A DNA stretch of 64,000 nucleotides, taken from positions 11,874,390-11,938,389 of the forward strand of contig NC_090253.1 of the NCBI RefSeq assembly GCF_037325665.1. Direction: 5' to 3'. Below the pieces are notes generated by a model that was given only the letters and a program-made list of their open reading frames with translations, had not been told where the DNA came from and searched no databases. Position numbers and translations under genes: made by a program. Each line of letters starts with the position of its first letter. The first letter of the stretch is position 1. Source of the DNA: Littorina saxatilis. Its lineage: Eukaryota; Mollusca; Gastropoda; Littorinimorpha; Littorinidae. Below are positions 1-11,933 of the stretch, one piece after another.

Positions 1-498
1 AACTCCACTCTAGCTACCGATCCTTGATTCGTAATAAGTATGAGAAGTAAGTATATACAACCAAATGCTCTTAGTCGCACTTTCTCAACAGTTTTTTTGA
101 TATTTTAATGTTAGTCTCTGCTTTTGCTAGTGGGTGGTTTTTAATAGCTCATTATTTGTACATCTTTGTGTGGGTGTTTTAATTCTGCTCTTTCTGCGCA
201 TTCAATGCTTGCTTTGCCGGCTTTTCTGACACAGTCATTTTCAATCCAAGCTGCGGTGTGCAAAATGCTTTGATATAACTGATAATATTTCTGCTGTGCT
301 GGTGTGTTGCGCTGCTTTCAACTTTTGCTTGTTGAACAGACCTGATGGCATCTAAGCTTTATTGCTTGCCTTTACACTTGCTTATGTGCTCTTTTTTTTT
401 GCTTACTCTCTATGTAAACGCTTCTTCTTTCTAATACTAAGATGACTGTTTATGTTCATTTGTGTACATATATTTAAATACTGCTTGATTCTTAATAT

Positions 499-749
499 GT
501 GACCCTCCACCACGGAATGAGTCGCATGTCACCTTTGCATGATTTTCATATTTTTACTTTTTCTTAAAGAGTTTTGTATGCTCTATCCAGTGGTGAAAAC
601 CGTTTTAGAAAAGAGCGAAAACTGTTTGAGTTATAAGCCTGTGATTAAGGTGACACTCACACTGTTACCAGACACTCCCCGGACTTATATTATGCCTAGC
701 GCAGAACCCCGCGAGGTGACATGCGACTCATTTCGTGGTGGAGGGTCAC
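499..749. mobile_element. MITE K, copy 1
   Basis: A 251-base element with about 35-base terminal inverted repeats beginning GTGACCCTCCACCACG. A second copy in opposite orientation lies at 11577-11827. No transposase; non-autonomous DNA transposon, superfamily unknown. Confidence 0.8.
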
Positions 750-933
750 AAATGTGCGAATGATTCCCCTACTTTCCCCTCCCTGACTCCCCGCCCGTAT
801 ACATATCTTCCGCTGATGAGCATGATCACAGTATGCATGTTGCCTGGAAGTTAGGTCCTCTTGCCGTCACAGTCTTTGCAATCCTTTGAAAAGTATAGAT
901 AATAGAAGACCCACAGGCCTGGCTTTTCGTGGG

Positions 934-2425
934 TTTTTTGAGTCACTTGAGAAAATGTGACTATGTAATCGGTCAGTGTTAGTCTGTCCGGCCGGCCGTC
1001 CGGCCGGCCGTCCGTAGACACCACCTTAACGTTGGACTTTTCTCGGAAACTATCAAAGCGATCGGGCTCATATTTTGTTTAGTCGTGACCTCCAATGACC
1101 TCTACACTTTAACGATGGTTTCGTTGACCTTTGACCTTTTTCAAGGTCACAGGTTCCCTTCATTCAAATTCCAGGAAGACCCCCAGAGACACTGACCACA
1201 CCATGCGGTGTTCTCTGCTCCAACTTCAAAGCAGAAGTTGTTGCCCTCCATACAGCTGCAGACTTCCTCACCTCTCTTGAGGAAACCCCACCCAAGGTTG
1301 TCTTCCTCTCTGACTGCCTGTCCGCACTACAAGTCCTCACAGCCCCTGCAGAACACCTCGTGGAAGAGCTGAAGAAGTCCCTGAACGACTTGTCCCAGAA
1401 AGCCTCCGTAGTTCTGCAGTGGATTCCAGCGCACTGCGGCATCGCTGGAAATGAGAAGGCGGATGGTCTGGCCAAAGATGCAGGAAGACAGGAACAACCA
1501 GAAACCAGCCTGTCCTTCCGAGAGACCAAAACCCTCATCAAGCATCGCTGGAAGACAGCATTCAAAGAAAGAAACGGAGGCTACAAGCCAGACCAAGACC
1601 CCATCCACCGCCTCAGCCGTGCAGAGCAGACTGCCATCTTCCGGCTGCGTACAGGGCTTTAAAGCGCACCTGAAAAGGATCGGCGTAGCAGAGTCGGCAT
1701 TGTGCGATTGTGGGGCGGCCGACCAGACAGTAGAACATGTATTGAATACATGCACAAACTTCACTCTGCTGCGGAACCAGATCTGGCCAGAAGGAGCTAC
1801 ACTGGAGACCAAGCTCTGGGGAACGTCAGAAGACCTGAAAGCGACGTTCCAGTTCACGACAGCAGCGGAACTACGACCCTAGACACAACCGTCGAACGCA
1901 GAAGAAGAAGAAGGTCACAGGTCAGCGTCAAAGGAAAAATTAGACATTTTATATCTTTGACAAAGTTCATCGGATGTGATTGAAACTTTGTAGGATTATT
2001 CTTTACATCAAAGTATTTACATCTGTAGCCTTTTACGAACGTTATCAGAAAAACAAGGGAGATAACTAGCCTTTTCTGTTCGGCAACACACAACTTAACG
2101 TTGGGCTTTTCTCGGAAACTATAAAAGTGACCGGGCTCAAATTTTATGTGAACGTGACTCCCAGTGACCTCTACACTTTGACGTCTGCTTTGGTGACCTT
2201 TGACCTTTTTCAAGGTCACAGGTATGTCTTGAAGGAAAAAAATTGAAATATCATATCTCTGAAACTATTCATCGGATTTGATTCAAACTTTATAGGATTA
2301 TTCTTTACATCAAATTATTTACATCTGTATTGTGTTGTGAATAGCAATTTCTTCCTGTCCATCTGATGCCTCATATAATATTCAGAACTGCGAAAGTGAC
2401 TCGATCGAGCGTTTGCTCTTCTTGT
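934..2425 (-). mobile_element. Composite repeat A, copy 1 (with LINE inside)
   Basis: Copy of a roughly 0.8-kb repeat also found at 13181, 27623 and 60122, here reversed. It starts AACAAGAAGAGCAAACGCTC and ends CAAGTGACTCAAAA, with a GGCCGGCC-rich segment near the end. It holds two DR1-type motifs (1125-1137 and 2194-2206) and is split by the LINE piece at 1155-1910. Confidence 0.9.
1155..1910 (+). mobile_element. 5'-truncated LINE, RNase H end
   Basis: Translates to the end of a LINE RNase H domain (ALHTAADFL, VVFLSDCLSALQVL, VVLQWIPAHCGIAGNEKADG) and the Cys/His-containing tail (ALCDCGAADQTVEHVLNTC). The frame shifts once near 1655, just after IFRLRTG. It ends in (GAA)n and is flanked by the 12-base duplication AAGGTCACAGGT at 1143-1154 and 1911-1922. 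RNase H suggests a Jockey/I-group LINE. Confidence 0.9.
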
Positions 2426-2584
2426 GTTAATTAAGTTATCTCCCTTTGTCTCTGACAGTGCTTCCAGTTAACTCCCCGGTTCTTCCATGCCCATCCCACT
2501 GTGTCGGCCATATCTTACCTCCCCCCTCCCGTCACTTTGCTAAATTACCCTGCAGTATTTGCTCCACGGTTCATGATTGCCCAT

Positions 2585-2868
2585 GCGTCCGCCCCGTGAT
2601 CGGGAGGTCGTGGGTTCGAACCCCGGCCGGGTCATACCTAAGACTTTAAAATTGGCAATCTAGTGGCTGCTCCGCCTGGCGTCTGGCATTATGGGGTTAG
2701 TGCTAGGACTGGTTGGTCCGGTGTCAGAATAATGTGACTGGGTGAGACATGAAGCCTGTGCTGCGACTTCTGTCTTGTGTGTGGCGCACGTTAAATGTCA
2801 AAGCAGCACCGCCCTGATATGGCCCTTCGTGGTCGGCTGGGCGTTAAGCAAACAAACAAACAAACAAA
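2585..2868 (+). mobile_element. tRNA-derived SINE D, 5'-truncated
   Basis: Begins within a tRNA-like head (box B GGGTTCGAACC present, box A missing) and ends in (CAAA)n. The target-site duplication TCATGATTGCCCAT lies at 2571-2584 and 2869-2882. A fuller copy is at 26159-26455. Confidence 0.88.
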
Positions 2869-2898
2869 TCATGATTGCCCATCAACTGACTTCAAGTA

Positions 2899-3067
2899 CA
2901 GTGGAACCCCTGTCTTAAGGCCGCCCAATTTAAGACTCCCACCCTTTTAAGACCTGGTTTTCTTAGACTTTCTGTTGTGTAGATTTACCCCCATATGTAA
3001 AGACTCCTTCCTCTTGAAGACCTGATTTTCTTAGATTGGTTTAGGCCTTAAAAAGGGAGTTCCACCG
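2899..3067. mobile_element. MITE L, copy 1
   Basis: A roughly 170-base element with ends CAGTGGAACCCC and GGGAGTTCCACCG. Other copies: 11233-11393, 32757 (right end), 37742-37908, and a left part at 54656. The flanking dinucleotide is often TA. Confidence 0.75.
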
Positions 3068-3112
3068 TATTAGCAGGTTTGGTTAATTCTGTGAAAGACA
3101 GACAGTGGAGCC

Positions 3113-3868
3113 CCGTTTTGAACACCCTACAGTCTACACAAATCAAGTCTCAAAACGTTTTGAACACCCTACAGTCTACACAAATCAAGTCTCAAAACGT
3201 TTTGAACACCCTACAGTCTACACAAATCAAGTCTCAAAACGTTTTGAACACCCTACAGTCTACACAAATCAAGTCTCAAAACGTTTTGAACACCCTACAG
3301 TCTACACTAATCAAGTCTCAAAACGTTTTGAACACCCTACAGTCTACACAAATCAAGTCTCAAAACGTTTTGAACACCCTACAGTCTACACAAATCAAGT
3401 CTCAAAACGTTTTGAACACCCTACAGTCTACACAAATCTAGTCTCAAAACGTTTTCAACACCCCACAGTCTACACAAATCTAGTCTCAAAACGTTTTGAA
3501 CACCCTACAGTCTACACAAATCTAGTCTCAAAACGTTTTGAACACCCTACAGTCTACACAAATCAAGTCTCAAAACGTTTTGAACACCCTACAGTCTACA
3601 CAAATCAAGTCTCAAAACGTTTTGAACACCCTACAGTCTACACAAATCAAGTCTCAAAACGTTTTGAACACCCAACAGTCTACACAAATCAAGTCTCAAA
3701 ACGTTTTGAACACCCTACAGTCTACACAAATCAAGTCTCAAAACGTTTTGAACACCCTACAGTCTACACAAATCAAGTCTCAAAACGTTTTGAACACCCT
3801 ACAGTCTACACAAATCAAGTCTCAAAACGTTTTGAACACCCTACAGTCTACACAAATCAAGTCTCAAA
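3113..3868 (+). repeat. 42-base minisatellite, about 18 units
   Basis: The unit starts CAAAACGTTTTGAACACCCT and contains the palindrome AAAACGTTTT. Units are nearly identical. Because 42 is divisible by three, long open frames (RFEHPTVYTNQVSK repeated) run through it with no sign of coding. Confidence 0.95.
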
Positions 3869-3912
3869 ATGTGGCTTTTGAAATGCCAAAATGGAGGTAT
3901 TAATCTAACAGT

Positions 3913-4256
3913 AGGGCGGAGATGTAGCTCAGTCAGTAGCGCGCTGGATTTGTATCCAGTTGGCCGCTGTCAGCGTGAGTTCGTCCCCACGTTCGGCGAG
4001 AGATTTATTTCTCAGAGTCAACTTTGTGTGCAGACTCTCCTCGGTGTCCGAACACCCCCGTGTGTACACGCAAGCACAAGACCAAGTGCGCACGAAAAAG
4101 ATCCTGTAATCCAATTGTCAGAGTTCGGTGGGTTATAGAAACACGAAAATACCCAGCATGCTTCCTCCGAAAGCGGCATATGGCTGCCTAAATGGCGGGG
4201 TAAAAACGGTCATACACGTAAAAGCCGTGGGAGTTTCAGCCCATGAACAAACAAAC
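3913..4256 (+). mobile_element. tRNA-derived SINE E, full length
   Basis: The head resembles a tRNA: box A TGTAGCTCAGTCAGTAG, anticodon-stem GCTGGATTTGTATCCAG, box B-like GAGTTCGTCCCC. A body and an (AAAC)n tail follow. Target-site duplication AATCTAACAGT at 3902-3912 and 4257-4267. Confidence 0.9.
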
Positions 4257-4267
4257 AATCTAACAGT

Positions 4268-5954
4268 CGGGGGAAAGCAAGGTATTGAAAGGGGGGAGGT
4301 CTGAAATTGCTCAGGGGGGGGGGGGGGGGTCTGACATGGGAGGGGGGGCAGTGTATTGTTGCATGTTTTCCCTCTAACAAGATAGCAGCCTCCTACGACA
4401 ACAGGATCACTGTAAATCCTATCCTTCCCGGTCCCCGTTTTCTACAGCTGCGTGTAATCGACTGACCAAACCAATACTGTTTGCAGTGACCAATAACAGC
4501 ATGGTATAACAATGTATTTTGACCCTAATCAAAACATTTGTTCCTGTACATTATTGTATTTATGGGAGCTCAGATATATAATTCAGATTTGTGTTCAGGG
4601 TGGATGACATGTTGATTCATAATCTGTATGGTATATTGTATGGATCTTTACATTTGATGTAAATGAGACTGAGGAAGCAAAGGTTTTACCCAATGAATGC
4701 TTGTCTGTAGTGTTTCCTGTAAATATTAATTAGGAAATGGCCATTTGAGGTTCACATTTCATGTCATTCTTAATGTTTACCAAAACCACTTTCTGCCCTT
4801 CATTTAAGTTATAAGTTCGAGTTCATTGTGTCTCTTAAATGTTTCTTTTCTTAGATGGCAATCACATTCTTAATTAATTTTGATTGAAGCCCAAAGCGTT
4901 GTGAGACACACCATGTGGTAAGATGTGTGAGTCAAAGTGTGTGTAATTGGAATTAACTCTGTCCAGTCTTTACTAGCTGTACAAGAGTTGTGCCCCTTCT
5001 AAGCAGTGAGTCAAGCCGTTACAGCAAACTCGTGGACACATTAGTGATCACGCCTCAATCCACTGCTGATATTGAGCTCCGATGAGCATTCTGTATTTTG
5101 GAAAGAAAATGGCGTCATGTCAGACAAGGATGGCACGTCGACAACATGTACATCAGCCAACTATTCAATGCTTCCATGCGTTTGTTGTAACGATAGTGTT
5201 TGGTTCACTGTCCTTTGAAGAGACCAGGGCACCATTGCTTGAGTCCACATATCAGCGGCGATGGTTGTCTCATTGTTTGGCATTGCGGCACATGTTCCAC
5301 AGCCAATGAAAACCTGCAGACATTTATTCCGAACATCATCAAACTTCTTCTTCTTCTCAGCTCTGGAATATCTTGCACCATTCATTGTCTTCTGGGTTTT
5401 TTCAACTTTTATTTAATTTGCACTAATTGTAGTATTTTTTTATTCATGCTTTTCAACGTTCTGTTAGAGCTGAGTCAGTTAGTTGAGCTAGTTCTAGTTG
5501 AATGTTTCAAGGAATACGTACTTGAAAATACAATGGGCACCATGAGTTTAAAGATTGCAGCAAATAGTTTATTTAACCCAACTACAGGTATAAGGAAAAT
5601 TGACATTGAGCGGCGAAGACAAGAACTATTTTATTATGTTCATGATATCATCAATTTGAGCATTGTGTGTGCAACGTTTTGATTGGTTCAGGGGTGCTGT
5701 GGGAGTTGCTGCGGCAGTCCGGGCCGACTGTGGGCCAAGTGTACATGTCAGAGCCGTCTGGGTGTACGTCGCACTTTTTATCTCATCTTATTCTCCTTTA
5801 CTCTCACTTTTATCTTCAATTACACTTGTACTGTATATATTTTTAGGTTTCATCCATAGATAATAAACGATGCTTGGAAATAGCTCTGCTAGGTTTGTAT
5901 GTGTTGTGAAAGAGTGAATACTCTTGGAAAATAAGAGGCTGTCCTGTGTTACAT
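4268..5954. other. No gene recognised
   Basis: AT-rich DNA with a G run near 4315-4330 and an AATAAA at 5862-5867. I see no exon with convincing splice sites. Confidence 0.5.
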
Positions 5955-6378
5955 TACCGTAAAATCCCTAGCAAACGCCCAGTATCTAGCAAACGCCCAC
6001 CCCCCACTTTTGGCCAAAAGTTGTGCAGAGGGGTTACTACCTAGCAAACGTCCACCCCTTATTTTGCTTTTAAAAACATTTGTTTTAAGACAGTCGGCCT
6101 CCTTTATCTACGATTTGTGCACACTGTTCGATGGTTCGCCGGTTTTTTCTTCTTCTTTTTTTTCTATCACAGAACGTTGATCTTTCTTTGGGTAAACGGG
6201 TGTGTTTATTTTTCATTAAAATTGCATAAATCACATGTTGTATCACTTTTTCTCTCTCTTGAAAATGTGATGACACTTTATCTTGCAAAGGGGTGTATAC
6301 CCAGCAAACGCCCACCCCCAACTTGTACCCAAAATCTGTGCGGAGGGAGGGTGGGCGTTTGCTAGGGATTATACGGTA
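5955..6378. mobile_element. Inverted-repeat element H, short copy
   Basis: Ends TACCGTAAAATCCCTAGC and its inverse (GCTAGGGATTATACGGTA), about 27-base inverted repeats. The phrase CTAGCAAACGCCCA recurs near both ends. Non-autonomous DNA element; a longer diverged copy is at 19575-20764. Confidence 0.8.
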
Positions 6379-7910
6379 TAGGCCAATTACTCGCGACAGC
6401 AGACTGTGTCTGTGATTTGCCGATAACGTCACACGAAAAAGTATGCCTCATAGTTTTCAAGAATATTTCCTCTCTCACAACACATACAAACCTGGCCGAG
6501 GTATTCCCGGAATTCGTCTACTACGCACGTAAAGATTAGAAGAGTTCGAGTGGATTTAGCCCCCATAAGATTTTGTTGACATTAATAAACACTGGCACAT
6601 CTATTGTAGAATTAATGATAGGGCTTAACTGTTAACATTGTTTACAGGATATGGATAGAGATTTATTATTTCTTTTGATTGTAGTTACGCAGTTTTAGGC
6701 TAGTGCATTTCAAATTCAATTGTTCCTTATTAGTTTTAGTTAATAGACCCAATAATATTATGGTGGGGAAGATAGAAGCAAGTTTTCAACTCTTGTGTTT
6801 TTTTTCTTTATTTTCTAAACAGAATTTTTTCTTGCCCTCTTCTTTGGTTGAATGTTCGTATTTTTTAACTAACCACTAACTAACCTCATTACCTTCACAT
6901 ACACCGGTGTAACAGTTTTGTGGTGCATTAAACTTACAATTGCTTTATAGTAATACGTACTGTATTGAAGACTCACAGGGGCCACAATGCACAACTGGCA
7001 GATGGGGGGGGGGGGGGGGGGGGGGGATAGCCTCTCGTTTCATTGTGGGCTCAATGATTCTGTGATTTTTGTTCTAAAAAGAAAGTTTCATGTTCATTAG
7101 AAGAAAAAAAGCATTGTATGCAAGTAACTCAGAATCAATGTCTGCTGATTAATCAAGTCAGAAGGCATGGGGGTTTTCAGATCTCAGTCATTAAATCCTA
7201 TTTATCATATCATTCAATTGGTTTATTGACAGTGTCAAAGAAGACATTTCTTTTTTTTCTTTTTCAATCTCATTTTAGGTGGAGGTGTGGTGATTGGGTC
7301 ATGTACAGTGATTAGTATTATTTCAATATCTTTGTATTATATTTATGTTTTTATTTACACAGTATAATTATGGTCTGAATATTGCACTCACATAAAAGTG
7401 TACATTGAAGTGAATAAGTCATTCATTGTCCATAGTAAGAGTTGGAAAAATGGGATTCAAATACTGTACATATAAGTGATTGATATAGAATAGGGTTAGA
7501 AAATCACAGTACATACTACATAAAGAATTGCTAGTGTGTGCATTGAAACTAAGTGGCAGGGTCAGTCAATGGTCCAGTGATTTGTGACACAGCCAAGAAA
7601 CGTTTGTCTTGAGTTCATCTCGCTCGAGTTAAATGATGTCTGAGTGACCAATGGTCAGTGATATAAAACAAATCTTGACTAAATGTAAAAAGGAGAGTTT
7701 ATTTATTGCATATGCGGTGGATCCAAATTTTGATGTTATGAAAATTTCAGGTGATTAATTCCACATAATGATTAGTATTACAATGTAGTTATAATAAATA
7801 CAGTAATTAAATCATTTGCGAAAGATTGCAGCCTTATTGCCTGGTTAATTTAGATTTAAGACTATCAGAGATTTAGTGTGTGAATTCAAGTTTTACTATT
7901 CTCTGTGTGT

Positions 7911-7992
<82 letters not shown>

Positions 7993-8148
7993 AACCGCTA
8001 TTATTATTCTATTCAGCCAGAGTTATGATCAAACATTGTCTATTGTGTTTGATTCTTTTGTTCAAAGCCCTATACGTATAATTCTCTCGAATCTATGTGT
8101 TGTCTGTAAGTGTCTGGTGTTAAACTTACCTCCCTTTCTGTGTGGCAG
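6379..8148. other. No gene recognised; G run and (GT)n
   Basis: Holds a run of 23 G at 7004-7026, a short fragment of repeat F near 7671, and a (GT)n tract at about 7911-7990. Likely intron of the gene whose last exon starts at 8149. Confidence 0.5.
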
Positions 8149-8733
8149 TGCTGTAAAGGCAGTCAGGATGACACAGTCTGTAACTGTCTATGTCTGGAGA
8201 TCCGCATGCGCTCGCCTCGAGACAAGGACCCTGGCGACCTAAAGCTTCCCGCTCCCACCCCGGGTGGCAAGGCGGCCAGGAACGCTTGGAGCGAGCACAG
8301 CCACAACTTCCGCACCATCCCAGCCTTGCCGGACCAGGCCGGGGGGCGGAAGGGGAGGGACCCCCACCCCGACCTGCAGCTAGACCTGGGCTACTTCCAC
8401 TCTGCCCCCTTCCCCATCTCCACGCACCCCCTCACCACCAACCGCTCGGAGACGTCGGGTGACTTCATCCCCTCCTCCACCCCCCGCTTCCACCAGGGCC
8501 AGAGCCAGCTGTTCATCCGACCGGGCGTGCACTCTGCGGGGCGCGTCATCGCCAAGCGACAGTCCGGCCCATGGCCACCGCCGCGCCGATCGTCGTCACG
8601 AAGACGCAGCAGGTCACGTAGGAGCAGGTCACCCAGTCGCCAGAGGTCACTGACGACCAATATCAGGCCCATCGCTCGGAGGTATTCACAGAGAGAGCCA
8701 CAACCTCTGTGGGTCGACCCGGATCTGCTGTGA
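8149..8733 (+). CDS. Last coding exon of an unrecognised gene
   Basis: A pyrimidine tract and TGTGGCAG precede a 194-codon open stretch ending in TGA. The stretch is GC-rich in an AT-rich setting. It starts CCKGSQDDTVCNCLC (five Cys within 15 residues) and continues through a Pro/Gly-rich middle to an Arg/Ser-rich run (RSSSRRRSRSRRSRSPSRQR), ending PLWVDPDLL. Phase 0 follows from the open frame. AATAAA signals at 9229 and 9305 would end the transcript. I found no upstream exons within 8 kb, so the first exons lie in unresolved intron or outside the window. The Cys spacing recalls the second half of small knotted peptides, but I do not assign a family. Confidence 0.55.
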   Translation, partial: CCKGSQDDTVCNCLCLEIRMRSPRDKDPGDLKLPAPTPGGKAARNAWSEHSHNFRTIPALPDQAGGRKGRDPHPDLQLDLGYFHSAPFPISTHPLTTNRSETSGDFIPSSTPRFHQGQSQLFIRPGVHSAGRVIAKRQSGPWPPPRRSSSRRRSRSRRSRSPSRQRSLTTNIRPIARRYSQREPQPLWVDPDLL

Positions 8734-9325
8734 CAGGGTTTCGGGGGAATCGGTTATTCTGTGGGACGATCCAGATCTGCTGTGATGGGGGTTGCGAGAA
8801 AGGAATGAGTGGTGACTGTGTGAATGATGGCACTACTCCGTGTAGAGAGAAACAACGGGATTCTTTAGAGCGACTGGTTTCTTTTGTTTTGCTCTGCATG
8901 GGAGAGAGGACACCCTGGAGAGCAGCCAACAGTGTCCCTTCATAGCAGGTGGCCTGTGTGAGAAGGAAACTTGGGTTACTTAACAAGACAATGGCACTGA
9001 TGAAAGTGTCCTTTTTCACAGGTGTCCTTTTCCTAGAGGGCTTTATGAACTGCTGCAGTTGCCTTGTGGTTGGATCGGTTTTAGATCTGCTTCAGTGCAC
9101 ATGCAGATCAAAAGTTACGTTTATTTTTTTGCAACTATATTAGTAAATATGACTTTAATTTTTGGTTGCATGTGCTGTTAACTTTTTTTTGTTTTGTAAA
9201 GGTGTTTCAGTTGTTTTGTTCTTTAAAAAATAAAAGTTGTTGAGAACAAGAATGCAAAGTATTCACATTTTATAAAAGTTGGAGTCACAATTTTTATTTT
9301 GTACAATAAACACAAGTTAAAGTCG
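8734..9325 (+). other. Probable 3' UTR of the 8149-8733 exon
   Basis: Non-coding and increasingly T/A-rich to the right, with AATAAA at 9229-9234 and 9305-9310. Either could be the polyadenylation signal. Confidence 0.45.
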
Positions 9326-9483
9326 TTGAACAGAGGTACCGTGACTGTACCTTTGTGTGTTTTCTGTCCCTCTGATTCAGACATAACCGTCCAACCAGTC
9401 AGGGTTGGCCTGGTAACTGATGGTGTGCCAAAGGTTTAGGTAAAAAAGGTGCACAAGATAGCAGAGACACAATCTGTTTCCCT

Positions 9484-9735
9484 GATGAAGGTTCCATAGA
9501 CTTTTTGGCGTGGCTTGGTGTAAGGAACATTTTGTGTGCTGACTGCCAGATGAAGGTTCCATAGACTTTGGCGTGGCTTGGTGTAAGGAACATTTTGTGT
9601 GCTGACTGCCAGATGAAGGTTCCATAGACTTTGGCGTGGCTTGGTGTAAGGAATATTTTGTGTGCTGACTGCCAGATGAAGGTTCCATAGACTTTGGCTT
9701 AGTGTCAGGAATGTTTTGTGTGCAGATTGCCAGGG
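9484..9735 (+). repeat. 62-base minisatellite, about 4 units
   Basis: The unit includes GGCGTGGCTTGGTGTAAGGA and GACTGCCAGATGAAGGTTCC. The last unit is shortened and diverged. Confidence 0.9.
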
Positions 9736-10983
9736 GTAGGAAAACAATTCTGACAATGTCTTGGAGAATAGACGTTTTTCAACAGCGTGTTGTTGTTTGC
9801 CTAACTGTCAGGGGCACAACTCTTCCACAACACTAGAAAATCCTGACAGAGTTATTTCCCAAAAGCGTCTGTTATTGTACTGAAGTTACTAATGGCAGTG
9901 CTACTGCGTGAAAAATGTCTGTGCTAAATTCTGTCCTCTGTGGCGAGGACATCGGGTAAAAACAATTACTCCAATCCGCCACTGTGTGAAAGATGCTGAT
10001 GCAATATTTGTAAGAGAGTAAAATGATTTTCATTATACGCATGAGAATGTGGATAGTTTTGCGGATACATTTTCGCATAGTTTCATCGGTTTGCCTTTCA
10101 GCCATGGCTGGCGCTCACTGTGATGATGATAAACATGTTATTTTCCAAAAGTCTTTACGTGCCAACTTGTATGGTTGGCTACTGTCTCAGGATGTTGCTC
10201 TCTGGTTATTATTTGTACACCTGTAGTACATACACATATCACAATGATATGGTCCATGTTTGTTGATCTGATACATATCCTGTTGACTTTTTTCAGGGAA
10301 ATGCTGTCTCATTAAAGCTGTTTGAAATTTTATTTTTGAAGTAATTTGTTAAAGCTGCTATGCTATACACATGCATTGAGTCCTTTAAATAATTGAAGTG
10401 TCAGAAGTTAATGTTCTGAGTATTAGCACATCAGTTGTGGTTTGTTCTAATCTTTAAGCTAGTAATATAGCCGATTTCTTAAATATTTAGCCCATTTTTT
10501 GTCAGTAAGTATGTAATACAACAACAACAACAACAACAAAAAGGCAGTCATATACGTTTGGAATTAAGCTGTGTTTTGGATTACTTTCTGAACAGGTTTT
10601 TTTCTGCAAACAAAACACCGCAGAACAATACACAACAAACCATACATCACAATACACAACAAACCATACATCACAATACACAATACTTTATTGTCTGATT
10701 GTGAGCACACAAAAAAACAAAACAATTCTTTTTCCTTATCACACACAATAAATAAACAAATAAATATTTTGCATTCCAGTGGTATGTAACTTATGCAGTC
10801 TTGTCATATTATGGACAAGGATGACTTAAAACTTCACAGACTCATTTGTAAAACAAGGTAAATGATCTGTTTGACAGGTAACAAGCACAGGCTTCAGCTT
10901 GAGTCCATGTAGCGCTATGTTGGATGTTAGTAGAGGCTTCAAAAACATGTACTGTAGTCAATGTTCCACTATGTTGGTTTCCT
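9736..10983. other. No gene recognised
   Basis: Mostly AT-rich unique DNA. Short direct repeats of AATACACAACAAACCATACA occur near 10625-10680. A stretch at 9790-9870 resembles one end of MITE P. Confidence 0.45.
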
Positions 10984-11186
10984 TTGTACTGGAAACTTGC
11001 ATTCTCCCAGTAAGGTAATACATTGTACTACGTTGCAAGCCCCTGGAGCAAATTTTTGATTGGTGCTTTTGTGAACAAGAAACAATTGACAAGTGGCTCT
11101 ATCCCATCTCCCCCCTTCCCCTGTCGCGATATAACCCTTCGTGGTTGAAAACGACGTTAAACACCAAATAAAGAAAGAAAGAAAGA
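10984..11186 (+). mobile_element. SINE B, 5'-truncated copy
   Basis: Contains TTGCAAGCCCCTGGAGCAAA and ends AACGACGTTAAACACCAAAT followed by (AAAG)n. Other copies: 15653, 32339-32703 (longest), 35438, 50829 and 59968. Confidence 0.85.
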
Positions 11187-11232
11187 CTATGTTGGTTGTT
11201 GGTGGAGGTTTCAAATAGTGCTGGGTAGGTTA

Positions 11233-11393
11233 CAGTGGAACCCCCTTATTTAGACCTCAAACAATCTGTGAAAATCGCGTTTTAAAACGGAAGGAGTCTT
11301 AAAATGGGGGTAAATTTACAGAGGTTATCAACAGCAAAATGTGAGAAAACAGGGCCTTAAAAGGGAGGGAGTCTTAATCAGAGGCTTTCACTG
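11233..11393. mobile_element. MITE L, copy 2
   Basis: Bounded by CAGTGGAACCCCC and its inverse-like TTTCACTG, flanked by TA on both sides; interior with repeated CTTAAAA phrases as in copy 1. Confidence 0.75.
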
Positions 11394-11576
11394 TAAAAAC
11401 AAACAAGATCCTCATCAGCACGACAAAAACAACACAGTTGTCACATCGTTGTTGTCGTTGAGAAGTCAAAGCGTTTCAAAGACAAACATTTGATAGCTGT
11501 CTTGTTTTGGTTATTATGAGTTTGGATTTTATTTAGTGTTCAACATTTGTTTGTCTCAACAGCTAGCAGTCAATTT

Positions 11577-11827
11577 GTGACCCTCCACCACGAAATGAGT
11601 CGCATGTCACCTCGCGCGGTTCTGCGCTAGGCTTGGTAGAAGTCCGGAGAGTGTCTGGTAACAGTGTGAGGGTCACCTTAGTCACAGGCTTATAACTCAA
11701 ACATTTGTCGCTCTTTTCTAAAACGGTTTTCACCACTGGATAGAGCATAAAAAACTCTTTAGGAAAATGTAAAAATATGAAAATCATGCAAAGGTGACAT
11801 GCGACTCATCCCGTGGTGGAGGGTCAT
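11577..11827. mobile_element. MITE K, copy 2
   Basis: Reverse-oriented copy of the element at 499-749, with the same GTGACCCTCCACCACG ends and similar interior. Short open frames shared by the two reflect DNA identity, not coding. Confidence 0.8.
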
Positions 11828-11933
11828 ATTTGTTTTATATAGTGTTCCTGGGAAATTTAGAATTTGCCAAAGATGTTTTGTGTAGTCAGAGAAAAGTACA
11901 TTGTATAGCTTTGTATAATGTGTCGATAGAATA

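Noticed and set aside
3105-3881. Long repetitive reading frame (RFEHPTVYTNQVSK repeats)
   Set aside because: It is a consequence of a stop-free 42-base tandem repeat. Two frames are open, there is no start context or splice evidence, and units differ without regard to codon position.
3913-3985. tRNA-Thr-like gene
   Set aside because: It has box A and B and an anticodon-like stem but no proper acceptor stem, and it is the head of a SINE with flanking duplications.
5082-5682. Possible exons from two overlapping plus-strand frames
   Set aside because: No convincing splice sites, no family resemblance, ordinary AT-rich composition.
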